From contig NZ_CP165727.1 in assembly GCF_041200175.1 (NCBI RefSeq), positions 6,761,501 through 6,825,500 of the forward strand: 64,000 nt of DNA, in the 5' to 3' direction. Source of the DNA: Streptomyces sp. R33 (GTDB taxonomy: Bacteria; Actinomycetota; Actinomycetes; Streptomycetales; Streptomycetaceae). The translations under genes were made by a program, and so were the position numbers. Positions 24,236-31,762 of the stretch are shown here, piece after piece. Within the stretch, counting starts at the first letter, position 1. Each line of letters starts with the position of its first letter. The notes beneath the pieces are model-generated. The model searched no databases and was not told the DNA's origin. It was given only the letters and a program-made list of their open reading frames with translations.

Positions 24236-24694
24236 ATGCTTGCCGAGACCATATGTTCCGCGGTGTCCGCGGCCGGCCTGGGCCTTGCCGCGGTGACCGC
24301 GTACCGCAAGCGCTTCCTCGCCGCCACGCGCATCGCGGCGTACGCGCTGGTGCCGGTCGCCCTGGTGATGACGGGTTTCGTGGAGTGGGTGTCCGGGATG
24401 GTCTTCGATCCGACCGTCTGGGCGGGCTTCGGACTGCTCGGGCTGTCCTGGGTGCTGTTCATGACCACGCGGGCCGTCGAGCGCCGCAGCCTCGGCGCCG
24501 GGGAGAAGCCGGCCAAGGCGTCCAAGGCGGCCCAGGGGCGCCCCGCGCAGGAGGCCGTGGCCCCGGCCGCGTCCGCCCCCTCGCTCGGCCAGGGCGCCCG
24601 CCCGCAGCCGGAGCCCCGCCGGGGCGCGGCGCCCGCCACTCCTGCGGATGACTTCTCCGACATCGAAGCGATTCTGAAGAAGCACGGCATCTGA
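24236..24694 (+). CDS. small membrane protein with Ala/Pro-rich tail
   Basis: 152 residues. Two or three hydrophobic helices (about 5-22, 33-52, 60-80) are followed by a charged Ala/Pro-rich tail ending in DDFSDIEAILKKHGI, a possible amphipathic binding helix. ATG 24236 has TGGAGG 5 bases upstream. Conserved-looking but of unknown function; it starts about 180 bases from the divergent DsbA-like gene. Confidence 0.8.
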   Translation: MLAETICSAVSAAGLGLAAVTAYRKRFLAATRIAAYALVPVALVMTGFVEWVSGMVFDPTVWAGFGLLGLSWVLFMTTRAVERRSLGAGEKPAKASKAAQGRPAQEAVAPAASAPSLGQGARPQPEPRRGAAPATPADDFSDIEAILKKHGI

Positions 24695-24803
24695 GGTCCG
24701 CGCACGAAAACACCGCGAGCCTGACGAGAAGGGGTGAACTCCCGCGTCAACGCTGGCGTGTTGAGGGCCCGATCGGGACACCTTGGGCCATCATCGCCCC
24801 GAC

Positions 24804-24989
24804 ATGCTCGACACATCGCAGGGCGAGCCGACGGTACCCGCGCCGACGGCCATGACGGGCCCCGCCCCCGTTGCCGAGGAGCCGCGAGGCTGCCTCTTCG
24901 CGCTCTCCCAGCCGCCCCTGATGATCTTCCTGGGGGTGATCGGCACCCTCTTGCTACTGGCCGCCGTGCATGACCTCTTCCTGCTCTGA
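24804..24989 (+). CDS. small membrane protein, about 61 residues
   Basis: An Ala/Pro-rich N-terminus precedes one hydrophobic helix (about 38-58, PPLMIFLGVIGTLLLLAAV) with a GCLFALSQP segment before it. Starts at 24783, 24804 or 24852 are all possible; no ribosome site is clear. Its last 36 bases overlap the end of the convergent CGNR gene. The helix and the compact frame suggest a real gene, but evidence is modest. Confidence 0.5.
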   Translation: MLDTSQGEPTVPAPTAMTGPAPVAEEPRGCLFALSQPPLMIFLGVIGTLLLLAAVHDLFLL

Positions 24990-25550
24990 CGCTCCCGCGT
25001 CGGCCTCCTTGCGCCGGGCCCGGTACGCCGCCACGTGCAGCCGGTTCCCGCAGGTCCGGCTGTCGCAGTAGCGCCGCGAGCGGTTCCGGGAGAGGTCCAC
25101 GAAGGCCCGCCGGCAGTCGGGGGCCTCGCAGCGGCGCAGCCGCTCCTGCTCCCCGGAGACCACGATGAACGCCAGCGCCATGCCGCCGTCGGCCGCGAGG
25201 TGGTCGCCGAGCGAGGCACCCGGCGCGAAGTAGTGGACGTGCCAGTCGTAGCCGTCGTGGTCGGTCAGCTGCGGGGTGGTGCCCGCGGTCGCCACCAGCT
25301 CGTTGATCAGTCCGGCCGCGGCCCGGGGGTTGGCCGCCCCGAACACTTGCGCGAATTTGCCGCGGACGGTGCGCACCCCGGCGAGGTCGCGGGCGCCGAG
25401 CTCGCCGACGTCGCTGATCTCGTACTCGCGTACGAACTCGCGCAGCGAGCCGACGTCCGCCAGCCCGTCGGGCTGGTCCGCCTCGGCCGCGGTGTTCACC
25501 AGCGCGACGACGACGTCGAGCGCGCGACGGGTGTCGTGGGGAATCTGCAC
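24954..25550 (-). CDS. ABATE / CGNR zinc-finger DNA-binding-type protein
   Basis: A 198-residue protein. The N-terminal ABATE-like domain (about 1-140) leads to a C-terminal CGNR zinc finger: RCEAPDCRRAFVD, then RRYCDSRTCGNR, giving four cysteines that would bind zinc (about 142-172). Such proteins are predicted stress-related transcriptional regulators, though targets are rarely known. The C-terminal 20 residues are acidic and overlap the convergent small ORF. Confidence 0.9.
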   Translation of the reverse strand: MQIPHDTRRALDVVVALVNTAAEADQPDGLADVGSLREFVREYEISDVGELGARDLAGVRTVRGKFAQVFGAANPRAAAGLINELVATAGTTPQLTDHDGYDWHVHYFAPGASLGDHLAADGGMALAFIVVSGEQERLRRCEAPDCRRAFVDLSRNRSRRYCDSRTCGNRLHVAAYRARRKEADAGASEQEEVMHGGQ

Positions 25551-25739
25551 GGTGGTCGCTCCCTGGGGGCCGGGCCTGCGGCGACGGACCAGTGCCGCCG
25601 CTGGTGGCCGACTCTAGTCGCCCCCGGGCGGCACCGGGAGGTGCGTCCGTTGCGACTGCGTCACGCACACCGGCGCCGTCCTCGCGGGTGGCTCCCGCAA
25701 GAACAGCGCCGGCACTGCCGTATGTGGTTTTTGTCCAGC

Positions 25740-25770
25740 CCGCACCGTCGCCCCGAGTCGGACGGTGCGG
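25740..25770 (-). terminator. hairpin downstream of ssgB
   Basis: CCGCACCGTC (25740-25749) and GACGGTGCGG (25761-25770) form a perfect 10-bp stem with an 11-base loop, 46 bases beyond the ssgB stop on the minus strand. No T-run follows. The remainder of 25551-25815 shows nothing else. Confidence 0.5.
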
Positions 25771-25815
25771 AGTGGCCCCCGGCGCATGCCGGGAGGTGCT
25801 CCCTGCCGGCCTGGT

Positions 25816-26229
25816 TCAGCTTTCGGCCAGGATGTGGGAGAGCTCTTTGTCGAGGTCGAAGTGCCGGTGTTCGGTCCCGGGTGGAACCGCGGCGTCCGTC
25901 CGCTTGAGGAACGACTCGAGTGCGCGGGCGGGTGCTTCGAGCAGTGCTTCTCCCTCCGGTGAGCTCAGGGCGATGCAGACGACGCCCTGACCGTGGCTGC
26001 GGGACGGCCAGACGCGGACGTCTCCGGTTCCGGTGGGCCGGTGGAGGCCCTCAGCGAGGAGGTCTCGGGCGAATACCCACTCGACCGTCTCCTCGGCGCC
26101 GGTGTGGAAGGTGGCGTGCACGGCGTAGGGATCGGCCGTGTCATACCGCAGGCCCGCCGGGACAGGCAGTGAGGACTCGCTCGACACAACGAGGCGCAGG
26201 TGCAGCTCGCAGCTGACCGTGGTGTTCAT
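25816..26229 (-). CDS. ssgB: sporulation-specific cell division protein SsgB
   Basis: A 137-residue SsgA-like protein. The sequence from MNTTVSCELHLRLVVSSE to the C-terminal KELSHILAES matches my memory of SsgB, the best conserved member of the family. In Streptomyces SsgB recruits FtsZ to future septum sites in aerial hyphae and is needed for sporulation. ATG 26229 is chosen over an upstream in-frame start 22 codons earlier because SsgB begins with this sequence. GGCGCTT before it gives no strong Shine-Dalgarno. This gene is the best single marker that the window is from Streptomyces or a close sporulating relative. Confidence 0.95.
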   Translation of the reverse strand: MNTTVSCELHLRLVVSSESSLPVPAGLRYDTADPYAVHATFHTGAEETVEWVFARDLLAEGLHRPTGTGDVRVWPSRSHGQGVVCIALSSPEGEALLEAPARALESFLKRTDAAVPPGTEHRHFDLDKELSHILAES

Positions 26230-26290
26230 AAGCGCCAGGGCCTTTCGCTCAGTGTGCGCTCGGGGATTCGCACGTCGGCGAAATCGACAT

Positions 26291-26314
26291 GCCACCTACG
26301 GTGCCGTTGTAAAC
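26291..26314 (-). promoter_or_regulatory. possible stress-sigma-type promoter of ssgB
   Basis: On the minus strand GTTT (26314-26311), 14 bases, then GGTGGC (26296-26291). SigB/SigH-type promoters in Streptomyces have GTTT at -35 and a G-rich GGGTA-like -10, and ssgB of S. coelicolor is reported to depend on SigH. The -10 match is only partial. Confidence 0.3.
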
Positions 26315-26370
26315 CCCTCTGACCGTTTTGCGGACCTCTGGGTCCCTCGGACGGCGGATCCAAACCACCA

Positions 26371-26399
26371 TTCACGTGTGCTTCCGGCTCCGGTAGATT
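26371..26399 (+). promoter_or_regulatory. vegetative promoter, leaderless, of the PGPGW gene
   Basis: TTCACG (26371-26376), 17 bases, TAGATT (26394-26399), then 7 bases to the ATG at 26407. Spacing is ideal for the housekeeping sigma factor and the transcript would begin at or near the start codon. Confidence 0.6.
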
Positions 26400-26406
26400 C
26401 GGGCCC

Positions 26407-26856
26407 ATGAATACGGGGAGTGACCGCGGGACCGAAGCGTCCTCAGCCGACGACGCCAGCACCCAGCAGACCACGGAAGAAGCGCCGCACGTATCGAAGG
26501 CTCCCGCCTTCATCAAGTCGCGCCGCACCCTGCACCTGAGCTGGCAGGTCGGCGTCTTCGTCGTCGGCCTCGCCGTCATCGGCGCAGGCGTCGCCATGCT
26601 CGTCCTGCCGGGCCCCGGCTGGGTCGCGATCTTCGCGGGCCTGGCGATCTGGGCCACCGAGTTCGCCTGGGCCCACCTGGTGCTGCGCTGGACCAAGCGC
26701 AAGGTCACCGAGGCCGCGCAGAAGGCGCTGGACCCGAAGGTCCGCCGCCGCAACATCATCCTGACCAGCGTCGGGCTCGTGATCGCGGGCGCGCTGGTCG
26801 GCTTCTACCTGTGGAAGTACGGGCTCACGCTGCCCTGGAACCTCAAGGACCAGTGA
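26407..26856 (+). CDS. PGPGW-motif membrane protein (TIGR02611-like)
   Basis: 149 residues. A polar N-terminus (about 1-45) leads to a hydrophobic pair containing LPGPGWVAIFAGLAIWATEFAWA (about 66-88), the motif that defines this family, then a second membrane helix near 118-137. Function is unknown. The promoter spacing implies a leaderless mRNA. A tRNA gene follows 46 bases downstream. Confidence 0.88.
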   Translation: MNTGSDRGTEASSADDASTQQTTEEAPHVSKAPAFIKSRRTLHLSWQVGVFVVGLAVIGAGVAMLVLPGPGWVAIFAGLAIWATEFAWAHLVLRWTKRKVTEAAQKALDPKVRRRNIILTSVGLVIAGALVGFYLWKYGLTLPWNLKDQ

Positions 26857-26902
26857 TGGTCGGGAACCACCGCTGACATGGGGTAATGTTTGCGGTGCGT
26901 CC

Positions 26903-26974
26903 GGGCGATTAGCTCAGTGGGAGAGCACTTCGTTCACACCGAAGGGGTCACTGGTTCGAACCCAGTATCGCCCA
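26903..26974 (+). tRNA. tRNA-Val (CAC), copy 1
   Basis: 72-nt cloverleaf with acceptor GGGCGAT/ATCGCCC, anticodon stem CTTCG/CGAAG and loop TTCACAC giving CAC. No encoded CCA. It differs from the copy at 30091-30162 at two positions. Confidence 0.95.
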
Positions 26975-26980
26975 CCCGGA

Positions 26981-27018
26981 CCAAGGGCCCGGAGACCTCA
27001 CCGTCTCCGGGCCCTTGG
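26981..27018 (+). terminator. terminator after tRNA-Val copy 1
   Basis: A perfect 16-bp stem, CCAAGGGCCCGGAGAC (26981-26996) with its complement (27003-27018) and a 6-base loop, 6 bases after the tRNA. It also lies beyond the stop of the convergent large membrane gene and may stop both. Confidence 0.8.
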
Positions 27019-27048
27019 CGTTTGCGCTTCCCAAGGGCGTCCGCGCCG

Positions 27049-29406
27049 TCACCTCAGCCGGCCCAGCGCCGCCCGCAGCCGGCGCGCGTCCCGCAGCCGC
27101 TTCTCGTACGTCGCCCCCACCACCAGGAGCAGCAGCCCCGCCAGCGCCGGCGGCAGCCAGCGCGGCAGCGCGTCGACCACCTGGACCAGGTACGGGGCCA
27201 GCTCGTGCAGGGCCACCGCCGCAAGGGTGCCGCCGCCGAGCAGCAGCGGGGCCTGGAGCCGCCGGTGCGCGCCGAGCAGCGTCACCGCGAGCGCCGCCAG
27301 GCCCAGCAGCAGCGGCCGCAGCCAGTACGGGTCCCCCCAGGCCGCGACCAGGCTCGGCAGCAGCGTCGCCCCCAGGCCCGGCCCGTACGCCGTCCAGGAC
27401 GAAGCCTGCGCGTCCCGGCGGCGGCGCAGGAAGCCCACCGCGAGGGCGAGCACCGTCACCGGCAGCGTGTACGCCTCCGGCGCCGCCACCCCGGACGCCC
27501 AGAGCCGGATCCAGGCCGCCGCCACGAACAGGGCCCCGGCCGCCCAGCCGAGCCCGCGCCGCTCCGCCCGTACCGCCGCGCCCGCGCAGACCACCCCCGC
27601 CAGCGCGCACACCAGCGCCGACAGCGCCGGCTCCCGGACGGGCAGGAGCAGCGCCACCGCGCCCACCACGCCCGCCGCGATCTCCGCCGGGATCCGCACC
27701 CGGCCCAGGCGCGGGCCGAGCGCCGCCACCGCCGCCGGGACCGCCAGCAGGGGCAGCGCCCACCAGGCCACCGCGAGCCCCCACAGCGCCCCCAGCGCCG
27801 CCACCGTGCCCCCGGCGTACCCGACGGCCAGCACCGCCCCGCCGGCCCGTGTGGGCAGCGCGGCGGGCCCGTACGCCGCCCCCGCCGCGCAGCCCGCACC
27901 GAGCAGCCCGAACACCGCGAACGTGGCCGTACGGCCGTCCAGCGCGGCCACCGACAGGTTCAGGGCCCCCACCGCGGCGCACACCGCAGCCGCGTACCCC
28001 GGGCCGCGTGCCGCCCGCAGCGCGTACGCCCCGGCCGCCGCCGTCACCGCCAGCTGGGCCGCGAGCACCGCCGCCACCGGCAGCCCGCAGGCCATCGGCG
28101 CCGTGAACAGCCCCGCCCAGGCCAGGACCACCGCGATCACGCCCGGCTCCGGGCGGGGCAGGACCCGCGCCAGCCACCCGGCGGCCCCCGCCGCGACCAG
28201 CAGGGTCACCGCGGCCGCCGGACCCGGCCCGTACGCGTCCCGGGAGGGGGCCGTCGCCGCCCACACCTCGCCCAGCACCCCGATCCGGAACACCAGCGAG
28301 CCCACCGCGGGCAGCAGCGCCGACACCGCGGCCAGTGCCGCCACCCCCGCCCCGGCCCGGGCCAGGCCGCGCCGGACCGCCACCGGGAGCGCGGTCGCCC
28401 GTACCGCCGCCAGCAGCGGCAGGGCGAGCAGCAGGACCACCACCACCGTCCACTCGCGCGACAGCCCGGGACGGGCCAGGCCGCCGAGCGCCGCCACCGC
28501 CGCCAGAGCCCCTGCGACCGCCGCCGCCATCGCCGAAGGCTCCCGCCAGGCCACCCCGACGCCCAGCACCGCGCCCGCCGCCAGCAGCAGCGCCGGACCG
28601 GCCGCCGCGGCCGCCGAGCCGGCCTGCGCCGACTCCGACAGTCCGGTCAGCAGGGCCCCCGCCGCGAGGACGGCCGCGCTCACCGCCGCCGGACCGAACA
28701 CCGACGCCCGCGCACGCACCCCCTGCGCCGTCAGCACGAGCGCCGCGTCCAGCGCCGCCGTCACCAGCAGGGCCCAGCCGACCCCCACCGGGCCCGCCGC
28801 CGAGGCCACCGCCGCCAGCGGCAGCGGGAGCTGCGCCGTCAGCACCGCCGCCGGCAGCGGGATCAGCAGCCCCGGCAGCACCCGGGCGTACCCCGCCCAC
28901 AGCGCCGCCAGCACCGCCGCCGCCCCCGCCGTGTACGCGGCGCCGTCCACCCCCGGGACCGCGACCGCGTACACCGCGTACGCGTCCAGCACCGTCAGCA
29001 GCAGCCCCACCGCCGCCACCGACTCGGCCGTCGACCGCAGCCCCCGGCGCAGCAGCAGCGCCGGCGCGCCCAGCGCGGCCGCCGTCACCACGGCCAGCAC
29101 CGCACTGCGCCCGGCGATCCCCATGGACCCCCAACTGACCAGCGTGAACGCCAGCGCAGCCACCGCCAGCAGCACCGCGCCCAAGGTCAGCAGCACGTTC
29201 TGCGCACTCGGGGCCGAGGCCTCCGCCGGCCGGGGCCGGGCGGGAACGCCCGGCGCCGTCCACCCGCCCGGCGCCGGAAGCCGCAGCAGCCAGTCCCGGC
29301 GGGCCAGCAGATAACCGCGCCGGGCCTCGAGTTGGGCCAGTTCGCGGTCGATGAGCACGAGCTCCCGGTCGGGCGGGAGGGGGGAGCCGGGTGGTGGAGT
29401 CGCCAT
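27049..29406 (-). CDS. very large multi-pass membrane protein, Ala/Leu-rich
   Basis: 785 residues. An N-terminal cytoplasmic part with a short coiled-coil-like segment (about 12-45, DRELVLIDRELAQLEARRGYLL) is followed by a continuous series of roughly 20 or more hydrophobic helices to the end. Ala and Val dominate. It resembles actinobacterial membrane proteins named after a SCO7613-type C-terminal domain, but I cannot confirm that. ATG 29406 is used; the frame stays open further upstream without homology. Function is unknown; transport or surface assembly are guesses. Confidence 0.75.
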   Translation of the reverse strand: MATPPPGSPLPPDRELVLIDRELAQLEARRGYLLARRDWLLRLPAPGGWTAPGVPARPRPAEASAPSAQNVLLTLGAVLLAVAALAFTLVSWGSMGIAGRSAVLAVVTAAALGAPALLLRRGLRSTAESVAAVGLLLTVLDAYAVYAVAVPGVDGAAYTAGAAAVLAALWAGYARVLPGLLIPLPAAVLTAQLPLPLAAVASAAGPVGVGWALLVTAALDAALVLTAQGVRARASVFGPAAVSAAVLAAGALLTGLSESAQAGSAAAAAGPALLLAAGAVLGVGVAWREPSAMAAAVAGALAAVAALGGLARPGLSREWTVVVVLLLALPLLAAVRATALPVAVRRGLARAGAGVAALAAVSALLPAVGSLVFRIGVLGEVWAATAPSRDAYGPGPAAAVTLLVAAGAAGWLARVLPRPEPGVIAVVLAWAGLFTAPMACGLPVAAVLAAQLAVTAAAGAYALRAARGPGYAAAVCAAVGALNLSVAALDGRTATFAVFGLLGAGCAAGAAYGPAALPTRAGGAVLAVGYAGGTVAALGALWGLAVAWWALPLLAVPAAVAALGPRLGRVRIPAEIAAGVVGAVALLLPVREPALSALVCALAGVVCAGAAVRAERRGLGWAAGALFVAAAWIRLWASGVAAPEAYTLPVTVLALAVGFLRRRRDAQASSWTAYGPGLGATLLPSLVAAWGDPYWLRPLLLGLAALAVTLLGAHRRLQAPLLLGGGTLAAVALHELAPYLVQVVDALPRWLPPALAGLLLLVVGATYEKRLRDARRLRAALGRLR

Positions 29407-29538
29407 GTTCCGCAGTGTGGTGCCCGTCACGGCGTCAGGACATGGGCGTGGGTACTCAGATCCGCCCTGAGTACCCACGGAAGGAGTGCATCTGCGAGAG
29501 GGGGCCCGCACGAGGGCCCGCCGGTCCAGACTGGAGCC

Positions 29539-30051
29539 ATGGACCGCAGCCGCGCAGGGAACACCGACCGCCGCCACCGGGACCGCTGGAACCGCTACCG
29601 CTTCCGCAGCGTGTGGGACCTCGACGCCCCGCCCGCCCGGGTCTACGCCGTACTCGAGCAGACCGGGGACTACCCGCGCTGGTGGCCCCAGGTCCGCTCC
29701 GTCGAGCAGATCGACGGGCACAGCGGCACCCTGCACATCCGCTCCGTCCTCCCGTACGAGATCCGCACGACCGCCACCGAACTCCTCCGCGACCCGGGCC
29801 GGGGCCTCCTGGAGGCCGCCCTGCACGGCGACATCGAGGGCTGGGCGCGGTGGACCGTACGCGCCCGGCGAGGCGCCGGCGGGCGCGGCACGCGGGCCCT
29901 GTACGAGCAGGAGGTCGAGGTGCAGAGCCCCCTGCTGCGGCGCCTCGCGATCCCCGCGCGGCCCGCGTTCCGGCTCAACCACGCCCTGATGATGCGGGCC
30001 GGGCGGCGCGCTCTCGCCGCCCGGCTGGCCGCCCCACCGGAAGCGGTTTGA
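29539..30051 (+). CDS. SRPBCC / polyketide-cyclase-like lipid-binding-fold protein
   Basis: 170 residues. RFRSVWDLDAPPARVYAVLEQTGDYPRWWPQVRSVEQID (about 20-58) is the typical opening of START/SRPBCC domains, which form a hydrophobic ligand pocket. The C-terminal ends with a long helix (RLNHALMMRAGRRALAARLA). Ligand and role are unknown. ATG 29539 is supported by the domain boundary; a CAGACT box 6 bases upstream may indicate a leaderless transcript. The stop codon lies inside the -35 element of the next tRNA promoter. Confidence 0.85.
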   Translation: MDRSRAGNTDRRHRDRWNRYRFRSVWDLDAPPARVYAVLEQTGDYPRWWPQVRSVEQIDGHSGTLHIRSVLPYEIRTTATELLRDPGRGLLEAALHGDIEGWARWTVRARRGAGGRGTRALYEQEVEVQSPLLRRLAIPARPAFRLNHALMMRAGRRALAARLAAPPEAV

Positions 30052-30077
30052 ACCAGACCCCGTGCCTCTTGTATGGT
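30048..30077 (+). promoter_or_regulatory. promoter of tRNA-Val (CAC) copy 2
   Basis: TTGAAC (30048-30053), 18 bases, TATGGT (30072-30077), 13 bases before the mature tRNA. The -35 overlaps the stop codon of the SRPBCC gene. Confidence 0.6.
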
Positions 30078-30090
30078 TCAACTCGTTCCC

Positions 30091-30162
30091 GGGCGATTAG
30101 CTCAGCGGGAGAGCACTTCGTTCACACCGAAGGGGTCACTGGTTCGATCCCAGTATCGCCCA
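30091..30162 (+). tRNA. tRNA-Val (CAC), copy 2
   Basis: 72-nt cloverleaf with the same acceptor and CAC anticodon as copy 1 at 26903; it differs at one D-arm and one T-arm position (CAGCGGG instead of CAGTGGG, TTCGATC instead of TTCGAAC). No encoded CCA. Confidence 0.95.
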
Positions 30163-30169
30163 CCGGGTC

Positions 30170-30199
30170 AGGCCGGTCCGTCACACGACGGACCGGCCT
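30170..30199 (+). terminator. terminator after tRNA-Val copy 2
   Basis: AGGCCGGTCCGTC (30170-30182) pairs perfectly with 30187-30199 across an ACAC loop, starting 8 bases after the tRNA. Confidence 0.8.
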
Positions 30200-30236
30200 T
30201 CCGCACGTTCGGGGGCCGTTGGCCGTCGGGCGCCGC

Positions 30237-30962
30237 CTACGCCGCAGCCGGCAGCTCCGGCCGCAGCGGCCAGTGCGGGTCCACCGACTCCGGCGTCCCC
30301 TGGCGCGCGAACCACGCCTGCAGCCCCCGCGCCTGCGCCGCGTGCCACACCGCCTGCAGCGTGTGCAGCTCCGCCGGCGTCAGCCGCTCCAGCCGCGCCG
30401 CGAACCGGCGCCCCACCGCCCGTACGACCTCCAGCGAGGCCAGCGCGTCCACCGCCGCGTCATGCGCCCCCTCCAGCTCTATCCCGTAGTGCGCGCACAG
30501 GTCCGTCAGTGTCCGGCGGCCCTTGCGGTACCGGTCCAGGTGCTTGTCCAGCACCCTCGGATCCAGCACCGTCAGCGGCCGGTTGTCCAGATAGCGCGCC
30601 AGCGTCGACGCCCGGTGCCGGCGCAACTCCCGGTCCAGCAGCGTCAGATCGAAGGGCGCGTTCATCACCACCACCGGCCGGCCCGCCACCTGCTGCTCCC
30701 CGAGCGCACGGGCTATCTCCTCCACGACCGGCGCGGGCCACCGCCCGTTGCGCTGGAGGTGGTCATCGGTCAGACCGTGCACTTCCGTGGCGCCCGGGGG
30801 CACCGGAATCCCGGGATTGACCAGCCAGCGGGTGGAGCGGACCCGGCCGCCCGCACACTCCTGCACGACGAGAGCGGCGGACACGATCCGGTCCTGCTCC
30901 ACGTCCACCCCGGTCGTCTCCGTGTCGAATGCGGCCAGCGGGCCCTCGTACCAGCGCGTCAT
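30237..30962 (-). CDS. DnaQ-like 3'-5' exonuclease (DEDDh)
   Basis: A 241-residue exonuclease of the DnaQ superfamily. Exo I is FDTETTG (about 12-18), Exo II lies in NAPFDLTLLDRE (about 100-111), and Exo III is HDAAVDA (about 167-173) with the DEDDh histidine. It would remove nucleotides from DNA 3' ends; it lacks polymerase modules and is one of the stand-alone forms common in Streptomyces. Start ATG 30962 fits the domain; the frame continues upstream without similarity. It is divergent from the DUF4365 pair. Confidence 0.92.
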   Translation of the reverse strand: MTRWYEGPLAAFDTETTGVDVEQDRIVSAALVVQECAGGRVRSTRWLVNPGIPVPPGATEVHGLTDDHLQRNGRWPAPVVEEIARALGEQQVAGRPVVVMNAPFDLTLLDRELRRHRASTLARYLDNRPLTVLDPRVLDKHLDRYRKGRRTLTDLCAHYGIELEGAHDAAVDALASLEVVRAVGRRFAARLERLTPAELHTLQAVWHAAQARGLQAWFARQGTPESVDPHWPLRPELPAAA

Positions 30963-31183
30963 GACGAACTCCTCGTTCCCGATCGGCAGTTGGGGGCACC
31001 CGGGCGCCGCCGCCGCGGAACGTGCCACCCCCGCCCGCATCGGTGATACCCGGCCTGTTTGCGCCGTACGCCGTTTGCGGGCCCTCTGGTACGGAGACAA
31101 CTTCCCTGGGGGACCGCACACCTGACCGGTCATCACCCCGTCCACCTCACTCGGCAGAGCCCGGAAGGCATGGGGAGCCGGCC

Positions 31184-31762
31184 ATGGCGCTCGCGCAGCC
31201 CGAACCGGGCGGGATGCTGCAGGGGCGGACCGATCCGCGGACCGGACCGCTGCGCGGCACGCTCGCCACCACCGCCTGCATGGAGACCCTCCAGGTGGGA
31301 TACCTGCACGCCGTCGCCGCCGCGGCCGGCTGCTCGCTCTCCCAGCCCTTTCCGGACAACGGCATCGACTGGCAGGTCAACCACGGCGCGCCCGAACACG
31401 CCGTCGACGACGAGGTCACCATCAAGGTGCAGCTCAAGGCGACCTACCAGGTACCACCCAGACCGGCCGGTCCCACCTTCGCGTTCACCCTCGACAACGA
31501 GCACCTGGTGAAGCTGGCCCGCACGCCGGTCGCCGTCCACAAGATCCTCGTCGTGATGCTCGTCCCCCGAGAACGCGACCAGTGGCTGGCAGCCGGCCAC
31601 GACCGGCTCGACCTGCGGCACTGCTGCTACTGGACCAACCTCGCCGGGCACCCCGTGACCGGCCGGCGCCGGACCACCGTACGGATCCCCACCACGCGGA
31701 TCTTCGACGACCGGGCGCTGTGCGAGATCATGACCCGGGTCGGGTCGGGAGGGACTCCTTGA
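31184..31762 (+). CDS. DUF4365-type protein with PD-(D/E)XK-like nuclease signature
   Basis: 192 residues. The segment NGIDWQVN followed about 22 residues later by VTIKVQLKATY matches the D...QxK core found in DUF4365 and other PD-(D/E)XK-fold proteins, with Gln in the usual Glu position. This suggests a nuclease or nuclease-derived DNA-binding role, not demonstrated. ATG 31184 has a GGGGAG site 7 bases upstream. The stop overlaps the next start (TGATG), so the two genes are translationally coupled. A divergent DnaQ-like exonuclease lies about 220 bases away. Confidence 0.75.
   Translation: MALAQPEPGGMLQGRTDPRTGPLRGTLATTACMETLQVGYLHAVAAAAGCSLSQPFPDNGIDWQVNHGAPEHAVDDEVTIKVQLKATYQVPPRPAGPTFAFTLDNEHLVKLARTPVAVHKILVVMLVPRERDQWLAAGHDRLDLRHCCYWTNLAGHPVTGRRRTTVRIPTTRIFDDRALCEIMTRVGSGGTP

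Noticed and set aside
26890..30051. Giant plus-strand frame running from the tRNA through the SRPBCC gene
   Set aside because: Only the last 170 codons look like a real protein; the rest is Arg/Pro/Gly-rich sequence opposite the large membrane protein.
30091..30236. Phage or ICE attachment site at tRNA-Val
   Set aside because: No integrase gene and no further partial copy of the tRNA 3' end downstream; the neighbouring genes look like ordinary core genes.
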